Of a stretch of 64,000 nucleotides of DNA, positions 34,576-47,116 are shown piece by piece. The DNA comes from Congeria kusceri. Taxonomy: Eukaryota; Mollusca; Bivalvia; Myida; Dreissenidae. The stretch covers positions 26,261,634-26,325,633 of the forward strand of contig CM051040.1 in assembly GCA_027627225.1 (NCBI GenBank), in the 5' to 3' direction. How positions within the stretch are numbered: position 1 is the first letter of the stretch; the number at the start of each line of letters is the position of its first letter. The notes under the pieces were generated by a model, which saw only the letters and a program-made list of their open reading frames with translations, did not search any database and was not told the origin of the DNA. Position numbers and translations under genes: made by a program.

Positions 34576-36149
34576 TGTTTGTTTAAGTAACATCAACAAA
34601 TCGCCCGATCGTATCACACGTATATGTAGTTTGTTTGTATTTTTCGTTTAATTTTTTTTTGTCATTTTGTTAAAGAATGGTATGAAAACTAGGGATGTTT
34701 GTAAAACAGGTATGCCCCCCCCCCAACATACAGTCAATCCATCAATTAATATATTTGTGCAATTGTTTAAGAGATTTTTTACACATTGGTCTCACAGATA
34801 AAATGAATAAAGCTGCTCTGTCACCTATGTGGGTAATTATACTTACTTGTGTTTTATCATAATTCAAAGTCTTTAGTGATGGCTAGGATGGGTATATACG
34901 GTGCAAAAACGTTCATGTTACAAGACCCGGTGACATTACATTTGACCTCAAACTCAATAGGGGCCTTCCTTTCCTCCCAATAAACCATTATACCATTGCA
35001 TGATCGTAGGTCAAAGCGTTCTCCAGATATTGTGCGAAAATGGTCTACAGATCTACCATCCGATAATACCGACCGACACACCAACCGACCGACAGACAGG
35101 TGCAAAGCAATAGTGGGGCATTCTTATCAAAATATGTTTTCAGTTTATGAATCATAATGTTTAAAAAATAAATTGCTAAAGGCATACCCATATGTTTTAG
35201 TCATATTATCTGAACCAAACATAGTTACGTCAGATAAGGGTATCATTGATATGTTTGATAATTTTTTAAATAATAATTGTTGCTTAACAATCAATAAACA
35301 TTGATTTGGAGTCCTGATACATATGGCTTTAGTCTCGTGGGCGTAAGCCCAAGTGGTAATTCCCCAGTTTAATGTGCATGCATCAAACGACAAAATGTTC
35401 ATTGGTCTATTAATCCATTATGATTTAACACATATTCTAACATGACTATATACAATTAACTAAATTAACATTGTAAAACTACTCATTTTCAATCCAAAAA
35501 AGTACCGGACTAGATCACTGTATGGCTATACGAAGTTATTTATTTATTCAAATATTTATCAAATCAAGTAGCAACTGAAATAAGAAATATATTTTACATT
35601 TGCTCAGAATCGGGACGTCTAATGGACGTTTAAAGCCAAACTTTGTTCTGTATAAAAAACGGTGTAATAGAATTACTTTGTACCGAGTTTTAAACTAACA
35701 TTATTTACTCCGTACAAAGTATGCATTTAAACGTGTGGACACCCACAACAGACATTGTATAATCAAAGGGCAACGACTTCCTGAAACATCATCCGACTGT
35801 TATGATCTAGGAATACGCGGACGCTGCACATTTTGAGCTAATTTTGGCAAATTTCCGGAAATATATGAGCAGAAATGAAAAGCATATTAAAAAATTGCAT
35901 GTACACTTAATTTAGCATAAAAATAAAAATAAAAAGCACAACTATCACACTTGAACGACCTGACAATATGCGCATGTTCTCTCGGTAGGTCTTCTGCACA
36001 TACATGTGTCCATAGAACACGGATGACCCCATCATTCCGCTTTTGTCTCAAAACTCCACTTGTCAAAAATAAATGCGCCAATGTAGTTAACTGCACAAAT
36101 TTACATGGTGATGAGTATAAATAGAAAGATTATTCACACTAGCAGTTAT
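34576..36149. other. Non-coding stretch with a further dispersed-repeat copy
   Basis: 34880-35110 resembles the same dispersed family (an ACCGACCGACACACCAACCG stretch and GGGGCATTCTTATC). Short C homopolymers occur near 34717. No gene was recognised. Confidence 0.45.
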
Positions 36150-36875
36150 ACGATTAGAGTTATGCGCGACACAAGTTCAAAATGCTATTTTTTGCAAAAG
36201 GCAAAAAAGGGCCATAACTATGTCAAAAAACGAATCCACCAAGAGTCACAGAAGCGCAAATAACATGCTGATTAATATGTTTGTAAAATTTCTTCACTTT
36301 GGCGACAATACGTTTCTAGTAACGCGCGACACAAGTTAAACAATATCATTTTTTACTAAATATAGGTCATAACTATGGTTATGTAAAAAATGAACCCAAA
36401 TACACAGGTGCTCACGTTTTACATGCTTGTTAATATGCTTGTATAGGTTAATAACTTAAGCAGCTATACGTTTCGAGTTACGCTAGACATCAGTTCAAAA
36501 ATGGCTTTGTTTTTTTCTTTGCCAAAAAGGGACATACCTCTAATAATGTCGAAAGAAAACTGAGCCAAAAGTGCAAGTACACATGCTGGTCAATATGTTT
36601 TTAGTTTCTTCACTCTAGCAGCAATAATTTTCGAGCTACGCGAGACACAAGTTCAAAAATGTATTTACTTGTTTTGCTAAAAAAGGCCATAACTACGTTT
36701 ATGTCGAAACAAACTGATCCAAAATATGCAGGTGCGCAAGTTAATATGATTTTTAATATGTTTGTATAATTTCATCATGATAGCAGCAATACGCTTCTAG
36801 TAACGCTCGACTCAAAAATCCGACTGACGAAAGGACGGGCAAGGGCAAATCTATATGCTCCAACATAGACTATTT
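36150..36875. repeat. ~160-bp tandem repeat, about 4.5 copies, with GACG-rich end
   Basis: CGCGACACAAGTT (or CTAGACATCAGTT, CGAGACACAAGTT) recurs at about 36165, 36325, 36482 and 36641, with AAAAAGGCCATAACTA in each unit. It ends in TGACGAAAGGACGGGCAAGG and a TATGCTCC phrase. Confidence 0.8.
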
Positions 36876-37076
36876 GTTACTACACCGCGATACATTTCAT
36901 GCGACAGAGTGTAGAGTGTAGTCAGGCAAAATATCGCGTTTTATATTTATAATGGGAATACGTTTCGTTAGATATAAAATAAGGTAACGTTAGTGGATTC
37001 ATTGTTTATACTATGGCCAACGTTAGTGATTGTGATTGTGAATCCTTTTCGGAAATAATTAAATAGATCTGAAGAA

Positions 37077-38457
37077 ATGGAAAATGAAGATTTGTTCTGT
37101 AGTGCACGGGAAAACATGGCGGCTCCAAGTGTAAACACAGATATGCAGACAGGGGAAAAGGCAGGTGAAAAGTGGGTATCTGTTGAACACAAGCGAAAAC
37201 GTGCGAGACAAAATACAGGCAGTGTTGAAATGGAAATGGAAAGCTATGAAGTTCTAGACGTAAATGCTAAGTTAAATGTGTTGTTCGGCAAAATGCAAGC
37301 CATTGAACGCAGCCAATTATTGTCATCAACTTCGCATAAACAGTTTGAGGAGACCAAGGTACGTGTTAGCCAACATGATCACAAAATCAAATGCCTAGAG
37401 TACAAGCTTCTACTTCGAAACTCAAAGCAAAAGTACAAACTTATTAATTTATGGCCTTGTTGAATCGAGAGAGCCTGTCGTAATTGATGATGCTTGTGAG
37501 TTTTTGAGTGCAAAACTTGACCTAGATGTGGACAATTTGTGTATTGAAAGTGCGTGTAGACTGGGTCCCTCCTCTCGGTATCCCAACACAGTTCAAAAAC
37601 GACCGATACTAGTAACATTCCGGTATAAATCTGATGTTGAACTTGCAATGCGCAACGCTAGACGTTTGGCAGGAAGCCGATACGCAATAGACAGGGACTA
37701 TCCTGATGACATAAGAGCCGCTAGGAAGCGATGCTGGCCGGAGTACAAAAAGTGCAGGGAGAATAGAAACAACAGGGTGCAGTTAAGATTCCCAGCTGCG
37801 CTGTACGTCAACGATAGATTAATTCGTGACGAATTCGCGGACTGGCATGACATTTTGTATCCTCTGCAAACAAGTCGGGGCCCAAATAGACTGCGATCTG
37901 ATTCTCGAGCTGCGACCAACACGTATATGCAGCGAGATAGTACTGGACCACAGTCTGCAAGTCAGCCCGCATGGATTGAGCCTAGCACTGCAAAGCAAAC
38001 GATTACCTCAGTAGTACACCCTCCTCAACATTACGCAGCGGCAGTAGGAGCCGCTACCATACAAACCATGTCTCAACCTAGAGTCCGTGTCAGCGATGTA
38101 CCGTCTCTGGGTGCCAGTCAACATTACGCAGCGGCAGTAGGAGCCGCTACCACACAAACCATGTCTCAACCCAGCGTCCGTGTCAGCGATGTACCGTCTC
38201 TGGGTGCCAGTCTAACACAACGTAACTTGGACAGTGATGTGTTTACACCCACGCAGTCGGATGTGTTTACACCTCCGCAGTCCGTAAGCGCGCAAAACTT
38301 CCCAAAACCCCGTGGTAGGCAAACCGTGAAATCTACGCCCGCTACCAGCACGAAGAAATCAAGATCTGCTAGCGCACGAGGTCCACGAAAACCAGGGAAA
38401 AATCCACCCAATACCGCGCAGCCCACAGTGGTACCCGCGCATAACACCAACATATAG
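37077..38457 (+). pseudogene. LINE ORF1, RNA-binding protein, one frameshift
   Basis: The first part (37077 to about 37440) is a polar, heptad-rich N-terminus. After a one-base frame change near 37440 come NLLIYGLVES, the first strand of an RRM-like fold, then RPILVTFRYKSDVELAMRNA and YAIDRDYPDDIRAARKRCWP, matching the L1 ORF1 RRM and C-terminal domains. The rest is a Pro/Ser/Gln-rich tail with a perfect-register 93-bp duplication (38026-38118 and 38119-38211), ending RKPGKNPPNTAQP. The family role is to coat LINE RNA as a chaperone. TAG ends it at 38457, 36 bp before ORF2. Confidence 0.8.
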
Positions 38458-38493
38458 GACATCTATAGCAGCGAATGTGCAGATTCTACTGAC

Positions 38494-41400
38494 ATGAAAT
38501 TTGCGCTTCTTAATATTCAAGGTTTGATAACAAAATGTAATAATAAGCTTGTTTCACCGGAAGTAACTTTGTTGTTTAAATCTCATGATGTCGTTTGTTT
38601 TACTGAAACATGGGGCTGTGAAAATTTTTGCTATGATGTAGATAATTTTGAGTGTTATTGCCTAAATAGAAAGCAATTACCTAGGGCAAAAAGGAGTTCA
38701 GGGGGATTAGTGATTTACGTCAGGAAAAAATTTGTAACTGACAATATGTTTGTTTTATCTCACAATGATTCGCATCTTTGGATTAGAATCGATAAGAGCG
38801 TCACTAATCGGGTTAGAGATTTATTTGTATGTTTATGCTATATTGTTCCAAGTAATTCTAGCAGAGCTAATGTTGTTGAAAATAATATTTTTGATGTGAT
38901 TGAAGAAAATATAATAACAATTAAGGATAAATATGGTGATGAAAACTGTTCCTTTATGTTATTAGGGGATTTAAATTCACGTGTTGGTAGGTTAAGTGAC
39001 TACGTCGAAAACGAAAGTCTAAATTTGCAAAATCAGGATTTTTTACCTGACGATTATATTATGGACACTGTTTTACATAGGAATTCGCAAGATGTATCTG
39101 TTAATCAGAATGGACGTTTGTTGATAGATTTTTTGATTCAAACTGGTCTAAGGATTGCAAATGGTCGCGTATGCGAAGATAAGGCTTTAGGCGCTTTTAC
39201 CTTTGTTGGCAGTAACGGTTCAAGCATTGTGGATTACTGCATTGTTGAAGAGCAACTATTGCTTGAATTTTCACACTTTAAAGTAAATTGTCCCAATATT
39301 TTGTCTGACCATTGTATGATTGAATTCGGCATTAAATGCAATTTACAAATTAATAATTATAACAGTTTTTTGAATATTGAAGAAAACACATGTACCAATA
39401 AAGTTAATTATTCGTTTAAATGGGACGGTGAAAAGAAAGATTTGTTTACTGAAGCGTTGACTAATCCCGAAATAGAAATGCGCCTTCGGCATATTATTGA
39501 AAATTTAGAAAGTGCATGTTCTAATGGTGATATTGACGACTCATTAAATAATTTTCTCTCATGTATTGATAATGTTTGTAAACAGTTATTTGCACGAAAA
39601 CCTGTTCAAAAACATGATGATTCTATTTATAAACATGACCCTTTATACAGTACCACTTGTTTTCAGGATAGGAAAAACTTTTATAAAAGCTTGAACAAGT
39701 ACAGAAAAGATAATTCACACGTGAATAAATGCGAAATGATAAACGCTAGAAGTATATATAAAGCTAGTGTTAGAACTTTTAATTTTAAAAGGATGAATGA
39801 AAACACAATTAAACTTAACAAAGCTAAATATAAAAATGCAAAGGAATACTGGAAACTATTGAAAGAGGGTACTACGCATAATAGTCCTAAATGTATTAGC
39901 TTAGATACATTTACTAAATACTTTCAGGCAATTAACGATCCGGATGATAAGTTTTTTCAAGTTGATGATGATGTCATGCTTTTTAACAATACTGTGTTGA
40001 ACTCTGAATTAAATAGCATGTTTGAAGATTTGGATATTCCATTTACTAAGGAAGAAGTAATGAAATACATCTCAAATCTTAAAGCTGGGAAAAGTCCCGG
40101 ACCAGATAGAATTTTAAACGAATTCTTGATCTACGGCAAAACTGAGCTCACACCTTTTTTAGTAACACTTTTTAATAAAATCCTGAACCTTGGATATTTT
40201 CCAGATAAGTGGACGGAAGGTTATATTGTACCAATTCATAAAAAGGGGAGCCTGAGTGACCCAAACAATTTCAGAGGTATTACTCTGTTAAGTGTAATTG
40301 GTAAACTTTTTACTACTATAATAAATGCTAGATTGTCAGAATGGGCTGAAAGGTATCACATTTTATTAGAAGCACAGGCAGGATTTAGGGCCAAAAATGG
40401 GTACTACAGATAATATATTTGCTCTACATGGTTTAATAACTCATTTCATTAATCAAAATGATCAGTTATATTGCTTATTCGTAGACTTTACGAAAGCTTT
40501 TGATTATATTGTCAGGGAAAACCTTTGGTTGAAAATATACAAACTTGGTATCCGTGGAAGACTTTTTTCGGTTATAAAATCTATGTATTCTCACGTGTAC
40601 ACTAGAGTAAGACTTCATAGTAATATGGGACCCGCTTTTGAAAGTTATTTAGGTCTCAGGCAAGGTGATTGTCTATCACCGATACTGTTTTCTCTTTATA
40701 TAAACGACTTAGAAGATACATGGTTTCTTAAAGGGGCAAAAGGGGTTGATATAGGAGCGCTGAAATTTTTCCTACTTTTGTACGCAGATGATATTGTCAT
40801 ATTTGCGAACTCCGCCATTGAATTACAGAATAGCCTAAATATACTGAGCGAATATTGTAAACAGTGGAAGTTAATAGTTAATAAAACTAAAACTAAGGTA
40901 ATGATTTTCAGGAAAGGTGGTAGAATATCACAAAATTTAGAATTTTTATACGATGGTACGAACATCGAAATTGTAAACAATTTTACATATTTAGGGATTG
41001 TTTTTACTACAGGGGGGTCATTTACACATGCAACGAAAACTCTAGCCGGTCAAGCACAAAAAGCGTTATTTAAATTAAGAAAATATATGAACAAATTCGT
41101 TAATATTAATCCCGGACACAAAATCGAACTTTTTGATAAATTAATTATGCCTATTTTACTTTATGGCTCAGAAATATGGGGCTCGAAAAAAACGAATTTA
41201 TATAGAACGAATACATACACAATTCTTAAAGTATACCTTATGTGTGAAAACTAGTACTCAAAATGATTTCATGTTATCTGAAACGGGCCGATTTGATGTG
41301 TTAACATTAAGTACATTAAACATGATTAAATATTGGTATAAAGTAATAAGCGCACCAGATCATAAATACATTAGTGTTATTTACAAGTTAATGCTAAATG

Positions 41401-41978
41401 ATTTAGAATTAAATCCGTTAAAACATAACTGGGCAAAACAAGTTAAAGCGATATTGAGCTCCCTAGGTTTCTACCATGTTTGGTTATCACAAGGGGTTGG
41501 TGACTTTCAAATTTTTATTGTTCTTCTAAAACAAAGGATTTCTGATAACTTCAAACAGTATATTAATGGCAGACTTAATGATTCACCAAGAGCGTTATTT
41601 TATAATAGTATATTTCAGTTTGAATATCAGTTTTACCTTTCTAATGTCAATATCGAAAAATACAGAATAGCTCTGAGTAAGCTAAGGTTATCATCTCACA
41701 GACTTAACATAGAAACTGGCAGATGGAATAAAACAGAAAGAACTAATAGAACTTGCCCAAATTGTAACGTCTTAGAAGACGAATTCCACTTTCTTTTTGA
41801 ATGTAATATTTACTCTAATCTCAGACATAGGTATATGCCACTATACTATCATTGCCACCCAAGTATGTTTAAATGTGTTGAATTATTTTCTTCCAAAAAT
41901 GTTAATGTTATTAAAAATTTGGCTGTTTATGTCTATAGAGCTTTTCAAAAGAGAAATATGCTTATATTGGAATATTAA
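38494..41978 (+). pseudogene. LINE ORF2: endonuclease, reverse transcriptase, zinc-knuckle; two frame breaks
   Basis: ATG at 38494 gives MKFALLNIQGLITKCNNKL, the start of an AP endonuclease. LLGDLNSRVG, a VDYCIV motif and SDHCMIEF follow, corresponding to the metal-binding and catalytic Asp/His motifs. The RT begins with LKAGKSPGPDRILNEF. The frame breaks at about 40399 in an A5 run, then resumes with GTTDNIFALHGL, FVDFTKAFD, LRQGDCLSPILFSLYIND and the catalytic YADDIVIF. A second break lies near 41210. The C-terminal part ends with RTCPNCNVLEDEFHFLFEC, a C-x2-C-x7-H-x4-C knuckle, and stops at 41978. Joined length is about 1160 codons, in the usual range. Confidence 0.88.
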
Positions 41979-42111
41979 TAATAATGTATAGATATTGACT
42001 GTTTTATGCTATGATAACAATTTGCTGATGCTCATGGGTCATTTTGACCTAATGCATTGCGTGCATGTATGTTATATTTGATTGAATAAAGTCTTCTTCT
42101 TCTACTAATTC

Positions 42112-42596
42112 GATTGTTTTAGTTGGTAATTTCATGAAATCTTTGCGTAGAAACGACACTTATCTATTAAAAAATATTTAAATTAAAAACGACATAACCC
42201 CTTAAAATATTGTCACTGGGCGCTGCAGATAACAAAGGTCTCAATTAAATTGTCATGTTTATAATGAAATATATATATAGCTCTAATAAACTTCACCAGT
42301 CCCGAACGACCTGATGTTATGCACATGTCATCCATAAATTTATCTTGCCTACATATAAAGTTTCATCGAGTTTCAGTTCAGGTTTCTGAACTCGTGCACG
42401 GAAACGTGGAGTATGATGGATAAAATTGTCGGGTAAAAATTCGTGTCACAACCATACAACGTGAATTGCATAGGGCGGACGGAAAGCGGCAATTGTATTC
42501 CCCGTTCGATTAGCATCAAACTTGATTACTTTAATATGCAGCCATGAATCAGATACTTAAATGTATACATGTACTTAAAATAAACGACTCTGACAC
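42112..42596. other. Non-coding spacer; 3' flank of the minus-strand gene
   Basis: It carries another decayed dispersed repeat (CGAACGACCTGATGTTATGC ... GGGCGGACGGAAAG). It should include the 3' UTR of the minus-strand gene whose stop is at 42597-42599. No poly(A) signal was fixed. Confidence 0.35.
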
Positions 42597-42844
42597 TTAA
42601 ATTTCGCAGTAAACAGCATGCGACGGCATCCATAGGGTGACATGCGAGTCCATTTGTTTTAGGTGTCCGACGAGTCCATCGTACCACAAATTTCCATGTG
42701 CTGTGCAAAACGATTGAACAGAAATGGTTATTCCTGTATAATGTTACACCAGCAAGTATGTAATTCTTTTCATTCACATGAATTAATTGCTGTTCAAGAA
42801 TTGCATCGAGACACACTTTTCCGTGATCGAAGTGCTCACGAACC
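42597..42844 (-). pseudogene. Last recognised exon: His/Asp boxes of the peptidase-like domain
   Basis: The acceptor CTTGGTCATCAG ends at 42845 (- strand) and joins in the phase left by the 90-nt exon. It reads NEKNYILAGVTLYRNNHFCS; a one-base frame change near 42690 then gives NLWYDGLVGHLKQ and a TAA at 42599-42597. The His codon is 42726-42724 and the Asp codon 42680-42678. NHF...WYDG is the usual spacing of the His and Asp boxes in papain-like peptidases. A further exon between 42844 and 47027 cannot be excluded. Confidence 0.5.
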
Positions 42845-42949
42845 CTGATGACCAAGATTGGTGAATACAGGGTCACTGTCCGCTTGTTTGTCCTCGTGCC
42901 AGTGCATGCTCGCTCATCTCTAGATCTAAAGAAGAAAAGAGCATGACCA

Positions 42950-43680
42950 ATTATATGTGCGTGTTCGTGTGTGCTTGTAAAAACACTTCCAACTAGAACT
43001 TGTCACTGTAGTGACGAATAGACCCGACGCTGCATGTAGTAATATGTAGAAAGCTGTAACAATGAAACATTGGACCCTGGGGCTTGGCCAGTTTGAACCC
43101 TAGGGGCATGATTTAAAAAAAAATTGTAGAGAACTATAATATAATGTTACATACCTAAATTTAAATATTTGGGCCATGTGGTTTCAGACGAAAAGATTGT
43201 TTCATTTCTTTTGCTATATAAGTGTATATAAACTACTTGACCCCCTGGGTGTTGCCAATTTCGACCCCAGGGTCATAATTTAATGAAATTTCGCAAAATA
43301 ACACTACACGATTTTATATAACAATCTGGACCTTTCAGAGATGAAATGTTTTGCTAATAAAGTATATTATAGGAACAATAATTATGTCACAGAAAATCTT
43401 AGTTGAATATAGGGCATAACTTTTGTATTTTTTAACGCAGGATGATAAAAATCACACATGTACATCTTCATATCATAAGGAACAATGCATAAAGTTTGAA
43501 TGTTTAACATTGAAAAGTGTAAGAGAACTTCTCCGGACAAATTTGCGTCCACGGACAGACAGTCAGACAGACAGACAGAGACAGACGGACGGACGGACGG
43601 ACTGACAGACAGACGGACACACGTCCATCGTGATTCCAGTATGCTCCCCTTTACTTCGTATTGGGGGTATAATAAATAGA
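42950..43680. repeat. Dispersed repeat with (GACA/GACG)n and GGGGGTATAATAAA end, intronic
   Basis: It contains phrases GACCCTGGGGCTTGGCC and GACCCCCTGGGTGTTGCCAA about 175 bp apart, then a GACA/GACG tetranucleotide run at 43552-43618 and GATTCCAGTATGCTCCCC leading to GGGGGTATAATAAA. It is the same end type as at 33.7, 34.6 and 46.9 kb. Confidence 0.7.
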
Positions 43681-45720
43681 AGTATAAGATTATTAAGATT
43701 AAGAAGCATGAATAGGCCGCGTTCCATATGTTATGTTAATGTCTGAAAACAGGTCGTCTGCGACCATGTATAATTTGAACAATTTTTGAGCTGCACCGAT
43801 CAAGATGACGAACGAACTGACCTCATTATGCCTTTTTTATCTTTGAAATGTACGGAAGCATATCCTATTGTTTAAAAGTGTGGAAATAATATTAATGAAA
43901 AAAAAATCCAATAGAGTTTTCTCGTTACACAAAATAAAATAAAAAATTATTGACATTGTGTGTTTTGAAACAACATGATAACTAAAATGGCTTATATTTC
44001 AATACTTTGCTATTAGAATTATACTAGAAATAATTATCTTCATGATGACAAGATTGGAACACATGTTTGTTGGTTTTCTTATGCATTGGGCCTTACAATA
44101 TTTTTCTCTAAGAAAATGAATACTTACAAAATAAAAAAGATATGAATACTTTTTACGGATTTTTGCACGTAAAAAAAGATTATGGAATAATTTCATTTGA
44201 GCAATGCTGGGTCTTATTTTCCACAAATCACCATTTTTTGTAGAATCTCATTGTTTACACCTGTGAAAAATATATTGTCATTCTTCACACGTCCCAGTCT
44301 CATTCTTCACATTTTGTGTGAATTTTGTGTCCGATTATTTTGTATATGCAACGAATACATAGAGGATATTTGTTGCTTTTGGTGATCAACTTTATTTCAC
44401 GAGTGGTTAAAGAAAATAAAAAAAAATGATTTTCATGAGCGGTGTAGCCACGAGTGTTAAAATAATTTCTCTTTATTAAACCAGTCATAAAATAAATATT
44501 CGATCATTCAACGAAAACAACAAAGTTCATTTTGATTTTTTGTTTTAGACGTATGCAGATTACGCGAAGGGAGCTTAAGCGTCACACGTGTGTGTTTCTG
44601 TGTGTAAATTTTTCAAACATTGTTTCACATAAGTTTTGGTGGGGAAAATTGTCATAATATGTGCGCCGCAGAACCTAAATTATAGTGTGTTTTTTTTGGT
44701 TAACACGTGTTTGTTAATACTACACGCATTCATTTCTCATGGGAATTACCTGCCACTAGTGTATCGATGTTGTTGATGGAGAAATATTGCGTTTTTTTTT
44801 TCACGAAGATCGATTTACTTCACAAATAACATTAGTTATATTTCATTGACAAGCATATAATAAATACTGTGGGATTTCCAAAACAGTGGATATGTCACAT
44901 TTTAATATTTCTACATTTTATTACAGTCTGTGTCTATGAAGATAATTCGTGTAGATAAAAAAATCATGTTCATCAGATTGAACTTTTGGTAACCTGAATG
45001 TAATATAAAACACTTAATATGTTAATTTGCCCGTCTGTCCGCCCATTCGCTTTTAATGCACCACCCCTTGAAGGTCAGATCGCCTGTCCATCCCGACCCG
45101 CATCTCGATCGACTCGAAAGGTATTGACTATTGATGATGATAATTATTTTGATGATGGAGGTTTTGATAAAGAAGCTGCTTCTTATGCTGATTATTATGA
45201 TGATGCTTGTATCTATTGTTACACTTTATTGCATATGTTACTATAAATAGTAACATTTTTACGTCGAAAAGCGGACATTATGCGGTTGATTTCGACCTCA
45301 TAATATCGGGTGTGCCAATGATGGATAATCGGCACACTCGAAGGGTGTGCCAAAAATCAATAATGCTGGAACAGGCACTTGCAAATAACAACCTGACGTC
45401 ATTTCACGAAAACGGCGCGCTTTGGTACGCAACCAAACGTAATTTTCTTGTTAGTAGAATTCTATGAACACTTACGTTGTTAACGTTTGTATAATTATAA
45501 TTTTGTTCTGGAAATCAGTTAAAAAGCATAAACGTGCCATTTCTTTCTTTAACGGAAATTAAAAATGTAGGTAAACAGTTCCATGTCAGGAATTAATTAG
45601 ATCTATCTTAGAACCCGTGATCAACGTTGCATTTCAATACAATGATATAAATACATCTTCATCTTCTTTGAAAACTAAATAAGAACAGAATCTTTTTAAT
45701 TCAACATATGCAATAAAAAG
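43681..45720. other. Intronic AT-rich stretch with no element recognised
   Basis: It lies in the large intron of the minus-strand gene (42845-47026). A perfect CRE palindrome, TGACGTCA, sits at 45394-45401 in a GC-richer patch, and GGGTGTGCC/GGCACAC phrases recur near 45310-45350. No exon was found, although one could be missed. Confidence 0.4.
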
Positions 45721-45726
45721 GTCAAA

Positions 45727-45852
45727 ACACGGCGCCGGTGTTCCATCTGTCCATAATGGCACACCTGACAAGTAATGTCCCTCGGGCTAAAGCCCTCGGG
45801 AAATTACTGATCAGGTGTGCCATTATGGACAGCTGTAACACCGGCGCCGTGT
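45727..45852. mobile_element. Foldback hairpin, about 62-nt arms
   Basis: The left arm starts ACACGGCGCCGGTGTTCCAT and the reverse complement of the right arm starts ACACGGCGCCGGTGTTACAG. The arms share CTGTCCATAATGGCACACCT and differ at roughly 8-9 positions. The loop region is CTCGGGCTAAAGCCCTCGGG. It has no coding capacity. Confidence 0.85.
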
Positions 45853-45903
45853 ATTAACGCTATAATATTCTTGTCATCAACTAATTAGATCTTTGTCACA
45901 AAC

Positions 45904-46215
45904 GTGACTAATCGGCCCGCAGCGCTTTGTCAGTTATGTTCAAAGGCAAATAGCTCCGGTATGTGTGGGTCACTGAGGATGAAAAAAGTGTCTTGCACAT
46001 CTTTATGTTTTTCAAATGATATTGGCTATGAATTTTATTATATTTTCAAATGTCCTTACTTTGTAAACCAGAGGCTACCGCATGTTAAGCATCATGCAAG
46101 TAATATAATTAATGATAAAATAATAATGAATGAAACAGATGAATTTAAAATACTAAATTTATCTGAGTTCATAAAGATAAGTTTAGATTATTTTAAAAAC
46201 ACACCAAGCTAATAC
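45904..46215 (+). mobile_element. LINE 3' fragment (zinc-knuckle end), intronic
   Basis: The frame contains ALCQLCSK, GYEFYYIFKCPYFVNQR and ends EFIKISLDYFKNT. This is the terminal C-x2-C...C knuckle region seen at the end of the 37-42 kb LINE, but diverged. AATAAA occurs at about 46218. The 5' part is missing, as in typical truncated LINE copies. Confidence 0.65.
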
Positions 46216-47026
46216 GAATAAATTAATAAAATACTATATTCAAAGATACTGTTTCATAATAATTATATCTGCATATTAAAAGGAACCTTATTTAATTAAT
46301 GCATAGTTGATACTGCACCATTACTGATTGACCTTTTGAGTTGCATGCATGCTTAGTTTTTCCTCCAGATACTGGTACTTGTAAATGAACTAAGAGTTAT
46401 ATTTATTACTTTAAGTTCATCGTTTACAGCTTCACTTATGTTTTAACATGTTACTTTATGTTTATACCTCTTGTTCTCATTTGTATACATGTGCTGAGCG
46501 TATTAATATACTAAAACTACACCTTAAGGTGATGACATATTTGAAGTTCCAATTGAATCGCTTGAGAAATATGGAAGAAATTTGCTCGACAAACGTAGGG
46601 CGTGTTATAATACTGCAACAATAATTTCAATGTTCAAGGGCACATAACTCATGAACATTCGGAACACAGCATGACAAAAGTTTCTCGCAACATCCACACT
46701 TCATGGTGATGACATGTTTTAAGTTTTAATGTAATCGCTAAAGAAATGTGTAAGTAGTTGTCTCCACATACTTATAGTAGTCTATGCGGAAAAAAACCGA
46801 CCGACCGACGGACAGACAGACCGACCGAACGACAGAGTGACTACTTTATACACCAACCCTTCGGGGGGTATGAAAAAAAAAATAAGTTAAAATTTTCGAT
46901 TTTGCCCAATCATATTCCTCACACCTTTAAATGTGAAGAATAAGGTCTTATTCTTCACAAGTTGTATGAAAAGTACGATTAATGAATAATAAAATTAATA
47001 GGTCTGAGCTAATCTTATCTACTTAC
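46216..47026. other. Intronic non-coding stretch with dispersed-repeat end
   Basis: 46560-46880 carries another repeat ending (GACC/GACG)n and TTCGGGGGGTATGAAAAAAA. TCTTCACA/TGTGAAGA phrases at about 46928-46960 form a short inverse pair. No exon was recognised. Confidence 0.45.
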
Positions 47027-47116
47027 GCAGTAGTTGCACGTGTTGCGCAGCATTGCGTTTTGTTCTTCAACCATTGATCCACAATGCACTGAACTGTGGA
47101 CACTGGTTCTTCTAAG
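47027..47116 (-). CDS. Small internal exon of the transposase-peptidase gene
   Basis: The acceptor CATGTATTTTCAG ends at 47117 and the donor GC|GTAAGTAG starts below 47027 (- strand). At 90 nt it enters with phase 2 from the main exon (AG+C = Ser) and reads LEEPVSTVQCIVDQWLKNKT and then QCCATRATT without a stop. It is the best evidence that the gene is spliced. Confidence 0.55.

Larger units (their letters stand above)
36960..42111 (+). mobile_element. Nearly full-length LINE (non-LTR retrotransposon)
   Basis: Two ORFs are in tandem. ORF1 (37077-38457) is L1-ORF1-like, and ORF2 (38494-41978) has an AP-type endonuclease, a reverse transcriptase and a C-terminal zinc-knuckle. The 3' end has AATAAA at 42085-42090 and a short TTC-rich tail. 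The 5' start is estimated and no target duplication was found. Three single-base frame breaks separate otherwise intact reading frames, so this is either a young copy or an active one with sequence errors. Clade assignment (CR1/L2/Nimb-like) is tentative. It lies just beyond the 3' end of the minus-strand transposase-peptidase gene. Confidence 0.9.

Noticed and set aside
42526..42876. The 116-codon minus ORF as an independent gene
   Set aside because: Its conserved part (NYILAGVTLYRNNHFCS) fits as the last exon of the transposase-peptidase gene, with a matching acceptor phase.
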